From an uncultured Chitinophagaceae bacterium (GTDB lineage Bacteria; Bacteroidota; Bacteroidia; Chitinophagales; Chitinophagaceae), in contig CALMED010000007.1 of NCBI GenBank assembly GCA_937862815.1, positions 142,769 through 206,768 on the forward strand: a DNA stretch of 64,000 nucleotides. The letters are read 5' to 3'. A program made the position numbers and the translations under genes. Positions within the stretch are counted from its first letter, which is position 1. Each line of letters begins with the position of its first letter. Shown one piece after another: positions 54,860-63,753 of the stretch. The notes below the pieces were generated by a model. That model saw nothing but the letters and a program-made list of their open reading frames with translations, had not been told where the DNA came from and made no database searches.

Positions 54860-56677
54860 TTATGCTGTTCCGATCCATCTGTCGCTTATTTTTTTCAGTT
54901 CATTTGTCTTAGTTGGCTCGTTTACCCAGCCTTTTACAAAACTGATGTCATTGGAGTCTGGCAATTGTTCCGGTTCTAGTTTGTTAATCCTTATTCGACT
55001 TGGTAATGCAGCCGCCTCTCCAACAAAAATTGCTTCCCGTCTAGTAAGAGAAGGTAGCATTTTTGTCAATCCCACTAAGCTATCTGGTAAGAATTTAGCA
55101 ACATGTTCTTGATCATTCGAGTTCGTGAGCCGAAGAATTATCCACGAATTACATTGTGATAAAACAGTTGCCTCAACATCTGATGGTCTTTGAGAAATTA
55201 GCACTAATCCGACACCATATTTTCTACCTTCTTTGGCAATACGTCTTACAGCTTCCTGTGCTTCTTTATATTGTGCTTCTCCTTGATTTGGCACATAACG
55301 GTGAGCTTCCTCACAGATAAACAAAACAGGGTCTTTCTCCCGTTCATCTCTTGTTTGCCATAATTTGTATTGAAATAATAGTCTTGCGATAAGAGCAGTT
55401 AATGGCCCAGCAACTTCATTTGGTAGTCCTGAAATGTCAATAATTCTTAGGTTCTTGTCTTCAACATCGCCTACAAATTGATGGAGCACAGTTTCGAGTG
55501 TCGGTGAAGTTGCACCATACTCCTCCATTAAAAATGACAATTGAGGATTAGAGCGTAATACTTTTAGCTTTTTAAGAATGGAGTCAATTTTATCTCTACC
55601 TGAACTTGCGGCTAAATTTTCTGACTTTCCAGGCTTTTGTCCTTGAACTTTATCTAAATGCTTAATGAATTCTGATAGTAGAAATGGAATTGGTTTGTCT
55701 CTGTCAAAATTTAGAATTTGTTCTGCAGTCGTTGTGCCTTCTGGCACATCATCTTTTGCCTCACCTAGAACAGTTTCACCAAGCTCTTTCACCATCTTTT
55801 TGCTGAGTAATCTTGCATAAGTTATAGCTTGATAAACCATATTCGTTTGTGATGTTGCCTCAAACTCAGTTTTACCAATAACAAGCGATCTGAATTCATC
55901 ACTTGACATAAGCCAATATGGCAATTTCAATTGCTCAGTTTTAACAGCACTTACGGATGCTTCATTATAGGCTTTATATACAACCGCTTTATCCCCAAAA
56001 GCCTTAGCATACTCGCCATGTGGGTCAATTATTACAATCCTAGGTGATATTGTTTTGCCTTTTGTTTGATGCGCTAAAACAGAGTGAAGAATTGATGCAA
56101 CCGTTCCAGATTTTCCTGAACCAGTAGAACCTAAAATCGCACAATGATGCCCAAATAATTTATCAATATTTGCTCGACAAACAGCATTATTTCCTCCAAC
56201 ATAATTTCCGATTGGAACCATCGGATTATTTTCAATGTCTTTTAAGTCTTCGGCTGCTCGATAAATACATTCAAGCTCATCATTCAGGCATAGAAAGGCA
56301 TCTTGTAAAGGAAGTGGATATGTTTCAACACCTCTCACGAATGATAGTTTCCCATCTTTTGAACTCCATATACCTTGGCCAAATAAATCAGCTTCTAATA
56401 TCCTTTTATCATCTCCAGGTTGAATTGTAGTTTTGCCCTCTTCAGCAAGAATATCAGACTGCATTCTAAGCATTCTAACATATGCAAAAAGTATTTTTCT
56501 ACCGAAATGTATTTTAATAATACTACCAATTTGACCTACCGAATATACTTGTCCATAAACAGACCTTGTAAGTTCTGTAATTTTGTTATCAAGTTCAATT
56601 CTAATTTGATTACCGCTTACTTCTACAATTTTACCAATTCTTAAAGAAGGAAGTGTTATAAAAAGTTCTTTACTCAT
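54860..56677 (-). CDS. herA: HerA-like DNA translocase ATPase of a SIR2-HerA system
   Basis: 605 residues. N-terminal HAS-barrel (1-150), then a FtsK/HerA ATPase: Walker A GSTGSGKS (183-190), Walker B VLFICEEAHRYVP, sensor-like LVLISQRPSDV, arginine region near IILRLTNSNDQEH. HerA hexamers bind DNA and, with SIR2 partners, form anti-phage complexes. Overlaps the SIR2 gene by 8 bp. AT-rich, last gene of a three-gene operon. Confidence 0.92.
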   Translation of the reverse strand: MSKELFITLPSLRIGKIVEVSGNQIRIELDNKITELTRSVYGQVYSVGQIGSIIKIHFGRKILFAYVRMLRMQSDILAEEGKTTIQPGDDKRILEADLFGQGIWSSKDGKLSFVRGVETYPLPLQDAFLCLNDELECIYRAAEDLKDIENNPMVPIGNYVGGNNAVCRANIDKLFGHHCAILGSTGSGKSGTVASILHSVLAHQTKGKTISPRIVIIDPHGEYAKAFGDKAVVYKAYNEASVSAVKTEQLKLPYWLMSSDEFRSLVIGKTEFEATSQTNMVYQAITYARLLSKKMVKELGETVLGEAKDDVPEGTTTAEQILNFDRDKPIPFLLSEFIKHLDKVQGQKPGKSENLAASSGRDKIDSILKKLKVLRSNPQLSFLMEEYGATSPTLETVLHQFVGDVEDKNLRIIDISGLPNEVAGPLTALIARLLFQYKLWQTRDEREKDPVLFICEEAHRYVPNQGEAQYKEAQEAVRRIAKEGRKYGVGLVLISQRPSDVEATVLSQCNSWIILRLTNSNDQEHVAKFLPDSLVGLTKMLPSLTRREAIFVGEAAALPSRIRINKLEPEQLPDSNDISFVKGWVNEPTKTNELKKISDRWIGTA

Positions 56678-57857
56678 GGTTTCCAGTTAAAATGAAATTT
56701 GTTAATCCTGAAAATGTCCACCAGAACAAATCTTTCTTATCTGAGGTTTGTAGAGGTTCTGTTGAATTATAGTAAACCCCCTTTTGTCCTGCAACATAAA
56801 CTCTACTGCCGAATTGTTTGTCTGTGAGCCATGCATCAAGGGTTTTGTTAATCACAATAGTTCCGTCAGGGTTTTCTTGTGCAAAAGCGATTAATGTTGT
56901 CCTGTTGTTTCTACTTGTTAGTGCTGCTTCAATTTCAGCATTAATATGGTCGTCACCGAAGCTATATCCACATGTTATTAATACATTGTCTTCATTTGTA
57001 TTTAGTGCGTTTCTAAAGCCATTAAATAAATATGAAAATGGGTCTTTTTGAGTTTCTACATATTTTGTTGCTTGAGGATAAATCATTATCTCAGACTTAT
57101 TTGCTAAATATTTGGTTCCATATCTAGTCCTTACTAGACCTTTTTTTTCATCACGATACCAGTCAATTGACCCGTGCAGTTTGTAAAGCAGGCATTTATT
57201 AGGCAAGCTATGAGGATCTTGAAATTCAAATTGTGGATTCCAATATGCAATTGCTCCACCCGAAAAACCATCAACAACAGTGAATTTTTCTAACCCTAAA
57301 GCATCCTCTAGTAATGTATCATAATTGGTAGAAAAAAAAGTGAGTTTTGATCTAGATAGCAAATTAGATCTATTTGAATAAATCGCTTGAACAAATTTGA
57401 TATGGTGTTCAATTTCTACGATTGGATTTGAAAAATCACCAATTATTTCGGTTCCATCATTTGAATAACCATATCGAACAGTTTCACCAATTGCAGAAAT
57501 TATAGATTTATGAAGATTTAAAAGTTCATCTTTTGTGAATGATTTTGTACCCACAGTGGCTGACTGTGTTTTTGACCTGTCAGCCAATGCAATCAAATCA
57601 CCAATATGACTTAAATAGTGTTCTATATGAGACTTGTCGTGTAATTCAGAAGTAAGTAAATTATAGATTTCAATATCCTTTTCATTCTTGGAATCAACAA
57701 TAATGCTTTTTACCCTCGCAGTCAATGGGTACATCAAAGGAATATTTGACTTATAGCTTATACCAGCTCCAAAAAGCCAATTTTGTCTACTGGAGTCGAG
57801 CTGCTTTCTTAGCTCTTCAGTTATTGATTCAAAGTCATGGTCTGCCATTGTTGTCAT
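56670..57857 (-). CDS. SIR2-family NADase-type effector
   Basis: 395 residues. SIR2_2-type domain: GAGIS (30-34), STNYD (176-180), KLHGS (226-230), and GYSFGDDHINAEIE (297-310); these are the NAD-binding and catalytic parts of defence sirtuins, which deplete NAD+ on phage infection. C-terminal 80 residues are a separate small region. Overlaps gene 3 upstream by 23 bp and herA downstream by 8 bp. An alternative start is Met 57848. Confidence 0.92.
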   Translation of the reverse strand: MTTMADHDFESITEELRKQLDSSRQNWLFGAGISYKSNIPLMYPLTARVKSIIVDSKNEKDIEIYNLLTSELHDKSHIEHYLSHIGDLIALADRSKTQSATVGTKSFTKDELLNLHKSIISAIGETVRYGYSNDGTEIIGDFSNPIVEIEHHIKFVQAIYSNRSNLLSRSKLTFFSTNYDTLLEDALGLEKFTVVDGFSGGAIAYWNPQFEFQDPHSLPNKCLLYKLHGSIDWYRDEKKGLVRTRYGTKYLANKSEIMIYPQATKYVETQKDPFSYLFNGFRNALNTNEDNVLITCGYSFGDDHINAEIEAALTSRNNRTTLIAFAQENPDGTIVINKTLDAWLTDKQFGSRVYVAGQKGVYYNSTEPLQTSDKKDLFWWTFSGLTNFILTGNHE

Positions 57858-58425
57858 TTATTTGGGTTAATATAGTTTGCATTTGATCTTTTGAAATAAT
57901 CAAAAAATTTGTCGTGTCATATGTATTCTTTTCAACTCTTCTTAAGAAACCTAAATAATTCATAATTCTGATAAAAGTTCTCATGGTCTTTTCAGAATAA
58001 GCTACACCAATACCTATCCTTCCTAACGAGGCGGCATTAATTAGACTACCCATAATGTGTTTCTTTGAATTCTCATTTTCTATTTCTATTGCAAGAAAAC
58101 ATCTAGCATTCTGATTTCTGTTAATCAAATCTTCGAATGGTGGAATTGTGATTTCATTGTTTACTTCTAATCCAATATTCTCAATGTGTATGTTATATAG
58201 TTGTCGAATAAATGACTGAACGTTCTCATTTACTACTAGTTGATTATAAACCTGGGTCTGATTTTGTCCAGCAACAATACTAAATGGTCCGACAGCAATG
58301 TCAACTCGAGGTGAATAGTGATTATGGTATCCAGTAAATGCAGTCCATTCATTTTTCACTTCAAGACCTTCAAGTTTAGTTTGAATTAATGGATGGATAA
58401 TATTTTGATATTCTTTGGTCGTCAT
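57835..58425 (-). CDS. Unassigned first gene of the SIR2-HerA operon
   Basis: 196 residues, soluble. A pattern like PD-(D/E)XK nucleases: Asp42 in SPRVDIAVGPF and E114-x-E116 in CFLAIEIENENSKK, followed by a helix and a hydrophobic strand (LGRIGIGVAYS). The last 60 residues look like a small winged-helix-like segment. The lysine of ExK is replaced by Glu, so a catalytic role is uncertain. Overlaps the SIR2 start by 23 bp, so the three are one operon. Possibly a DNA-end sensor or regulator of the defence complex. Confidence 0.75.
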   Translation of the reverse strand: MTTKEYQNIIHPLIQTKLEGLEVKNEWTAFTGYHNHYSPRVDIAVGPFSIVAGQNQTQVYNQLVVNENVQSFIRQLYNIHIENIGLEVNNEITIPPFEDLINRNQNARCFLAIEIENENSKKHIMGSLINAASLGRIGIGVAYSEKTMRTFIRIMNYLGFLRRVEKNTYDTTNFLIISKDQMQTILTQINDNNGRP

Positions 58426-58434
58426 TTTACAATT

Positions 58435-58567
58435 GGCTATAACTTAATATTTTACGAAAGTTTACACCCTTTATTCATTGCGGCAATTTTTCCAATTGGT
58501 TTAAAATGAGTTAATTTTTAAAATATCCGCAATCTTTTGCCGTTTCGCCAATACGCCACAACTAGCC
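58435..58567 (-). repeat. attC-like palindromic element upstream of the SIR2-HerA operon
   Basis: Outer ends GGCTATAAC (58435-) and ACAACTAGCC (-58567); inner arms ATTGCGGCAATTTT (58477-58490) and AAAATATCCGCAAT (58520-58533) pair at 12 of 14. Same architecture as the element at 54720 but different inner sequence. It overlaps the stop codon of the neighbouring hydrolase. Confidence 0.45.
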
Positions 58568-59407
58568 GTTTGTAATCGTTTGTAAACGTTTATAGTCGGT
58601 TTCTTCTACTTCCACCCAGACCAGGAATTTCTTCAACGTTTCATTCAGCGCATCCGTCGCCTCCCACATCCCCATGTGGGCAATGCCGGGCAGGTACTCC
58701 GCCATGCAGCGGGTCGGCAGGGCGGCCTGTTCCAGCGCGTCGGACGGTAACACGGCTTTGTCTTCGGCGCCAATGAACAACAGCACGGGTACCTGCAACT
58801 CCTGCAGCACCGCCCGCCGGTCGGGGCGCAGGCGCATGGCATCGGTGTAAGCCGTCAGGGCCGCGGGGGTAAAGCCTGCTCCCCGCCGGATCAGTTCTTC
58901 CACGACTTCGCCTTTCTGCGCTTTAAATCGCTCGCCAAAAAGGTTGGGCAGGGTGGCCCGCAAAAACGCGTCGGTACCATGCTCGTTTATAAAGGCGATG
59001 TTCTTCAGCCGGGCTTCCTGCTTCTCCGGGCTGTCGGCATAGGCCGTGGAGTGGATCAGGCCCAGCCCCCGCAGGTACTGCGGATAGCGCTTCGCAAAAG
59101 CCAGGGCCACATAGCCGCCCATGGAGTGACCCAGCAGCACGCATTGCTCCACACCTTCCTGCTCCAACAGCAGCTGTACATCATCGGCCAGGGATTCCAT
59201 ACTGATAGTACCGGTATCCGGCAGGGGACTTTTACCGCTGCCGCGGAAGTCGGGGGTGTAAACGGTGTAATATTGCTGCAGGGCCTCCACCTGCCTCTCC
59301 CAGATGCGGCGGTCCTCGCCAAATCCATGCAGAAGCACCACCGGTTCGCCGGTGCCGTTACGTTGGTAATGAAATTCACCCGAGGGGGTGGAGACGGTGC
59401 CATGCAT
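58562..59407 (-). CDS. Alpha/beta hydrolase
   Basis: 281 residues. HGFGEDRR oxyanion region, nucleophile elbow GHSMGGYVAL, acid in FIGAEDKAVLP and His in GIAHMGMWE: an intact catalytic triad of the alpha/beta-hydrolase fold; esterase or C-C hydrolase role unspecified. GC-rich like the core genome. Its last residues and stop (KRLQTITNG) lie in repeated CGTTTRTAA sequence at the edge of the accessory island, so the C-terminus may have been altered by insertion. Confidence 0.9.
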   Translation of the reverse strand: MHGTVSTPSGEFHYQRNGTGEPVVLLHGFGEDRRIWERQVEALQQYYTVYTPDFRGSGKSPLPDTGTISMESLADDVQLLLEQEGVEQCVLLGHSMGGYVALAFAKRYPQYLRGLGLIHSTAYADSPEKQEARLKNIAFINEHGTDAFLRATLPNLFGERFKAQKGEVVEELIRRGAGFTPAALTAYTDAMRLRPDRRAVLQELQVPVLLFIGAEDKAVLPSDALEQAALPTRCMAEYLPGIAHMGMWEATDALNETLKKFLVWVEVEETDYKRLQTITNG

Positions 59408-59480
59408 AGTGCAGGTGCTTTTTCTTGTTTTTCAGGTGTTGTGCGGTTCCGGTTGCAGGATTCTACTCCTGCCTTTGTGG

Positions 59481-59827
59481 TTTTTTAACCACAGAGGACA
59501 CTAAGTTGGGCACAGAGGGAATGGGTAGAAGTCAACAGGGGAAAAACACAACGCACTAAAGATAGACGGCGGTTTTGGTATTTGCAAGCAGGGCTGTCAA
59601 CATTATTTCAACATTGTTTTTCTGAGCCGCCAGCAAGTAGATGAGGACGAATGTGGCTTGGCTGGTATGTTATCGTATCCCATTTTTGGTTTGTTTTTTA
59701 ACCACAGAGGGCGCAGAGTTGGGCACAGAAGTTACGGAGTTAATAAGAACAGGTGAAAAGCACAACGCTTTAAAGATAGACGGCAGTCTTTATGTAATCA
59801 GGGCTGTCAACATTATTTCAATATTTT
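59481..59827. repeat. Direct repeat pair of about 140 bp
   Basis: Copy 1 59481-59620 and copy 2 59694-59827 both run from TTTTTTAACCACAGAGG through AAGATAGACGGC to GGGCTGTCAACATTATTTCAA, spaced 213 bp start to start. Copy 1 begins in a hairpin (TGTGGTT-TTTT-AACCACA). Copy 2 ends inside the last codons and stop of lnt. The gap 59408-59817 holds no gene. Confidence 0.75.
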
Positions 59828-61437
59828 TTCCGCACCCACCATCCCACCCCCAGCAGCAACACGCTCAGCACCAGGGCGGCCTTGCTCAGCAGGTCGCCGT
59901 AGCGGGCATAAAAAGTGGAGCCGTTGGTGGCTGGTATGGGTTGTTTGACGGAGGCGGCCGTCCACCAATCTTGCGCCTGGTACACCGTGCCGGCCGGGTC
60001 AATGAAACAGCTAACGCCGGTATTGGCGCTGCGCACCACCCAGCAGCGGTTTTCGATGGCCCGCAGGCGGGCATAGGCCAGGTGCTGGCGGTAGCCGGGG
60101 GTATTGCCCCACCATCCGTCGTTGGTGATGATGGCCACGAGGTTGGCGCCCTGCGCCCGGTAGCGGCTCATGTATTCGCCGTAGATGCTTTCGTAGCAGA
60201 TGGCCGGCGCCAGCCGGTAGCCGCTGCGGGTGTCCACGGGGTTGCGCTCCGCCTGCCGGGCATAGCCGCCCGTGGTGCCGCCAAATTTTTCAAACACCGG
60301 CCCCAGGAAAAGGAGGAAGCGGGGCAGGGTCTCCACCCCGGGCACCAGCATGCTCTTGTGGTAAAACTGCCGGGCCCCGCCGCTGTCGAGCAGCACGCTG
60401 CCGTTGTAGGCTTCGTACCATTGCCGCGAGTCGGAGATGGGGCGGGCATAGGGCGAGACTTTTTCATTGAACAGCCGGTAGCTCTCAATGCCGGTAAAGA
60501 GCTGCAGTCGCGGATGCCGCTGCAGGAAGGCAAACAGGGGAGTGAGGAAGAAATTCTCCCGCAGCAGCGTTTCGTCGAACCCGTTGGGGGAATAGAGGGC
60601 TGTTTCGGGCCATACCAACAGGGTGGTATTGCTGTCAATCTTTTCTTCGCTGAGGCGGATGAGTTCCTGCAGCTGTGCTTCAAAGCTGCCGGTGGACACT
60701 TTTTCGTACGGGTCAATATTGGGCTGCACCACCACCACGTTGGGTGTTGCGGCCGCATCGGGCGGAGGTACGGAGGGTTGCAGCCAGCGGCTGATAACGA
60801 GAGGGAGGGCGATGACCAGCAGGGTGATGAAGCGCAATAAAATTGAAGATTTCAGATTTGGGATTTCGGATTTGGGATTTGGGGTTTGGGATTGCAGATT
60901 TCTGAATGCACGCAGACTGCTGTGGTAGAGCAGGAGGTTGACGGCGAGGACCCAGAGGGTGCCGCCGCTGGTGCCGGTGTATTCGTACCACTGCACCCAG
61001 GCCGTGCGGACGGCGAAGGCATTGCCGAGGGTGAGCCAGGGCCAGCTGAGGCCCCAGTCGAGCTGGTGCAGGTATTCAAAACTCATCCAGAACACCACCA
61101 GCGCGGCCGCACCCGCCTGCACCCCGGCGCGGCGCTGCACCCAGCGGTAGCCCATCCAGGGGAGGGTCATGAGCAGGGAGTTGACGAAAATGGCCAGCCA
61201 GGCGCCGAGGAGGGAGGCGTTCCAGATCCACCAGGTGGTAGCGAGGTTCCAGGTGAAGAGGCCCAGGTAGAGGTAGAGCAGGTAGTGGTAGTTGCTGAGG
61301 GGACGGTTACTCAGCGCCAGCAGGGGGATGAAGGCCACGAAAAGGGCGGCTGTAAATCCCAGCGGCGGCCAGGCCAGCCAGCAGAGGAGTCCGCTGAGCA
61401 GGGGCAGCAGCAGGGGGCGGCGCAGGAGGGAGAGCAT
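59818..61437 (-). CDS. lnt: Apolipoprotein N-acyltransferase
   Basis: 539 residues. Adds the third acyl chain to lipoproteins at the inner membrane. Six to eight helices, and a nitrilase-type periplasmic domain: VVVVQPNIDPYEK, catalytic Glu in LLVWPETALYS, Lys in FYHKSMLVPG, Cys in APAICYESIYGE, and NDGWWGNTPG. Oddity: residues about 180-197 (NLQSQTPNPKSEIPNLKSS) are encoded by AAATC/CCC-type repeats, inserted in frame between a membrane helix and the next. Start ATG gives the usual N-terminus. Confidence 0.94.
   Translation of the reverse strand: MLSLLRRPLLLPLLSGLLCWLAWPPLGFTAALFVAFIPLLALSNRPLSNYHYLLYLYLGLFTWNLATTWWIWNASLLGAWLAIFVNSLLMTLPWMGYRWVQRRAGVQAGAAALVVFWMSFEYLHQLDWGLSWPWLTLGNAFAVRTAWVQWYEYTGTSGGTLWVLAVNLLLYHSSLRAFRNLQSQTPNPKSEIPNLKSSILLRFITLLVIALPLVISRWLQPSVPPPDAAATPNVVVVQPNIDPYEKVSTGSFEAQLQELIRLSEEKIDSNTTLLVWPETALYSPNGFDETLLRENFFLTPLFAFLQRHPRLQLFTGIESYRLFNEKVSPYARPISDSRQWYEAYNGSVLLDSGGARQFYHKSMLVPGVETLPRFLLFLGPVFEKFGGTTGGYARQAERNPVDTRSGYRLAPAICYESIYGEYMSRYRAQGANLVAIITNDGWWGNTPGYRQHLAYARLRAIENRCWVVRSANTGVSCFIDPAGTVYQAQDWWTAASVKQPIPATNGSTFYARYGDLLSKAALVLSVLLLGVGWWVRKKY
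60848..60900 (-). repeat. AAATCCC-type repeat inside lnt
   Basis: On the minus strand, degenerate 7-8 bp units (AATCCCA, AATCCGA, AATCTG) repeat about six times within the lnt coding frame. A close relative stands at 62093-62133 before guaB, in non-coding DNA. Confidence 0.8.
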
Positions 61438-62149
61438 GGTGTAAAAGTAATGTGTAAATGGTCAAATGTGTAAATGTGTAAATGGAGGCGTGCGTTTCCC
61501 CGCCAGCGGTTATCAACCCTGGCGGCGGGTATTGCGGAGAAGGGGCATCAGGTGACAGAAAAATAATAAAAAAACGTCATCCTGAGCGGGAGCGAAGGAT
61601 CTCATCCGGTAAGCAGGTTCTAAGAACCATTTTTTAGAAGCAGCAACCTCTCCGTGGCAAAAGATCCTTCGGGCAGAGCCCTCAGGATGACGTTCGGAGT
61701 GAAGTTGCGAAGCCCATCCCGCCCTTCTGCGGGAACGTCCATGATTGAGGAACTGCTGCTGCCGGAGTTCGGTGGAGTGGCATCAGGTGACAAAAAAATA
61801 ATAAATAAACGTCATCCTGAGCGGTAGCGAAGGATCTCACCCGGTGAGCAGAATTAAGAATATTTAAAAGAGAAATCGAGCTTCGTAGCTAGGGGTCCTT
61901 CGCTGCGCTCAGGATGACGTTGTGATTGATGCGGCATTCCTTGCTGCAGTTCTCAGATAAATCATCCGGCTAAATAAAATTAAAAAAAGTAATCTCATGC
62001 TGAGCGGTAGCGAAGCACCCCACCCGGTGAGCAGGGTTTAAACATATTTTTTAGAATTTGGGCTTCGTACCCCTCCCGGCCGCAACGCCCCCCAAATCCC
62101 AAATCCCAAATCGGAAATCGCAAATCAAAAATCCCCCCTACTTTTGCAC
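61438..62149 (+). repeat. Dispersed intergenic repeats, copies B, C and D
   Basis: No gene in these 712 bp. GTGTAAATG units and a GC-rich hairpin as in copy A, then unit B (61573-61694) and unit C (61808-61921), each bounded by AACGTCATCC and AGGATGACGTT with AGCGAAGGATCT / AGATCCTTCG inside, and a half unit D (about 61989-62070). It ends with AAATC repeats (62093-62133) and the guaB promoter box. Confidence 0.85.
62139..62146 (+). promoter_or_regulatory. Promoter -7 box of guaB, nearly leaderless
   Basis: TACTTTTG matches TAnnTTTG and ends 3 bp before the ATG at 62150. The upstream region is AAATC repeat DNA and shows no -33 TTG. Confidence 0.55.
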
Positions 62150-63643
62150 ATGGCAACAAGAAAATCCCGCTCCAACCAGGCAATCCTCCAGAAATTTTAC
62201 GGCGAAGGCTTCACGTTTGACGACGTGCTGCTCATGCCCGCCTATTCGCAGGTGCTCCCCCGGGAGACCGACATCAGCACCCAGCTCACCCGCTCGCTGC
62301 GGCTCAACATCCCCCTGCTGTCGGCCGCCATGGATACGGTCACCGAAGCAGGTCTCGCCATTGCCCTGGCACGGGAAGGCGGCCTCGGCATTCTGCATAA
62401 AAACATGAGCGTGGAAGACCAGGCCGCCCAGGTGCGTAAAGTAAAACGCAGCGAGAGCGGTCTCATCATCGACCCCATCACCCTCCTCAAAGACGCCACC
62501 ATCGCCGACGCCCTGCGGCTGATGCGGGAAAACAAGATCGGCGGCATCCCCATCGTGGATGAAAAGAAGAAACTCGTGGGCATCCTCACCAACCGCGACC
62601 TCCGCTTCGAAACCAACATCAAGCGCAAGGTGAGCGAGGTGATGACCACCGAAAACCTCATCACCGCCCCCGAGGGTACCGACATGAAGAAGGCCAAGAC
62701 CATTCTCAGCCGCTACAAGATTGAAAAACTACCCGTGGTGAAGAAGGACGGCACGCTGGTGGGGCTCATCACCTACCGCGACATGCTGCAGTTGCAAAGC
62801 CATCCCAACGCGGGGAAGGATGCCTACGGCCGCCTGCTCGTAGGGGCCGCCCTGGGCATTACAGCCGACCTGTTCGACCGCGCCGCCGCCCTGCAACAGG
62901 TGGGCGTGGACATCGTCACCCTCGACAGCGCCCATGGGCACAGCAAGGGTGTGATTGACGCTCTTAAGGCACTGAAGAAAAACTTCAAAAAACTTTCCGT
63001 CATCGCGGGCAATGCCGGCACCGCCGCCGGCGCCAAAGCCCTGGCCGATGCCGGGGCCGACGCGGTGAAGATTGGTATTGGCCCGGGTTCTATCTGCACC
63101 ACCCGCATCGTGGCCGGCACCGGGGTACCCCAGCTCACGGCCATCATGGAAGCCGCCCAGGCCCTAAAAAGCAAAGGCATCCCCGTTATTGCCGATGGCG
63201 GCATCCGCTACACGGGCGACCTGGTGAAAGCCCTCGCCGCCGGCGCCTCCACTGTAATGATGGGCAGCGTGTTTGCCGGTACGGAGGAAAGTCCGGGTGA
63301 GACCATCATCTACGAAGGCCGCAAATTCAAGCAATACCGTGGCATGGGCTCCATCGGCGCCATGCAGCAGGGCAGCAGCGACCGCTATTTCCAGGATGTG
63401 GAAGACGGCATCAAGAAGCTGGTACCGGAAGGCATCGAAGGCCGCGTGCCCTTCAAAGGCAACGTGAGCGAGATCGTGCACCAGTACACCGGGGGGCTCC
63501 GCTCCGGTATGGGCTACTGCGGCGCCCGCACCATCCCCGAACTGCAGCAAGCCCGGTTCGTTAAGATCACCAATGCCGGCATGAAGGAAAGCCATGCGCA
63601 TGATGTGGAGATCACGAAGGAAAGCCCGAATTATTCGAGGTGA
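62150..63643 (+). CDS. guaB: Inosine-5'-monophosphate dehydrogenase
   Basis: 497 residues. Oxidises IMP to XMP, the committed step of GTP synthesis. [18 protein letters not shown] start, [18 protein letters not shown], two CBS domains (about 100-210), catalytic Cys in [17 protein letters not shown], flap [17 protein letters not shown], and C-terminal [13 protein letters not shown] 62144 would add two residues; ATG 62150 chosen. Confidence 0.97.
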   Translation: MATRKSRSNQAILQKFYGEGFTFDDVLLMPAYSQVLPRETDISTQLTRSLRLNIPLLSAAMDTVTEAGLAIALAREGGLGILHKNMSVEDQAAQVRKVKRSESGLIIDPITLLKDATIADALRLMRENKIGGIPIVDEKKKLVGILTNRDLRFETNIKRKVSEVMTTENLITAPEGTDMKKAKTILSRYKIEKLPVVKKDGTLVGLITYRDMLQLQSHPNAGKDAYGRLLVGAALGITADLFDRAAALQQVGVDIVTLDSAHGHSKGVIDALKALKKNFKKLSVIAGNAGTAAGAKALADAGADAVKIGIGPGSICTTRIVAGTGVPQLTAIMEAAQALKSKGIPVIADGGIRYTGDLVKALAAGASTVMMGSVFAGTEESPGETIIYEGRKFKQYRGMGSIGAMQQGSSDRYFQDVEDGIKKLVPEGIEGRVPFKGNVSEIVHQYTGGLRSGMGYCGARTIPELQQARFVKITNAGMKESHAHDVEITKESPNYSR

Positions 63644-63753
63644 GGCAGGAGGGGTAAGGTAGCAGCGCGTTCTGCCTTGGGGACAAGTTTATTACACGGG
63701 ATGTTATTTTGCCGAACTCCGGCAAGGAATGCCGCATCACCTCGAACGTTCCC

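Noticed and set aside
59481..59827. CRISPR array
   Set aside because: Only two long, divergent repeats with one spacer and no cas genes.
59641..60840. 399-codon plus-strand open frame
   Set aside because: Antisense to lnt; no recognisable domain.
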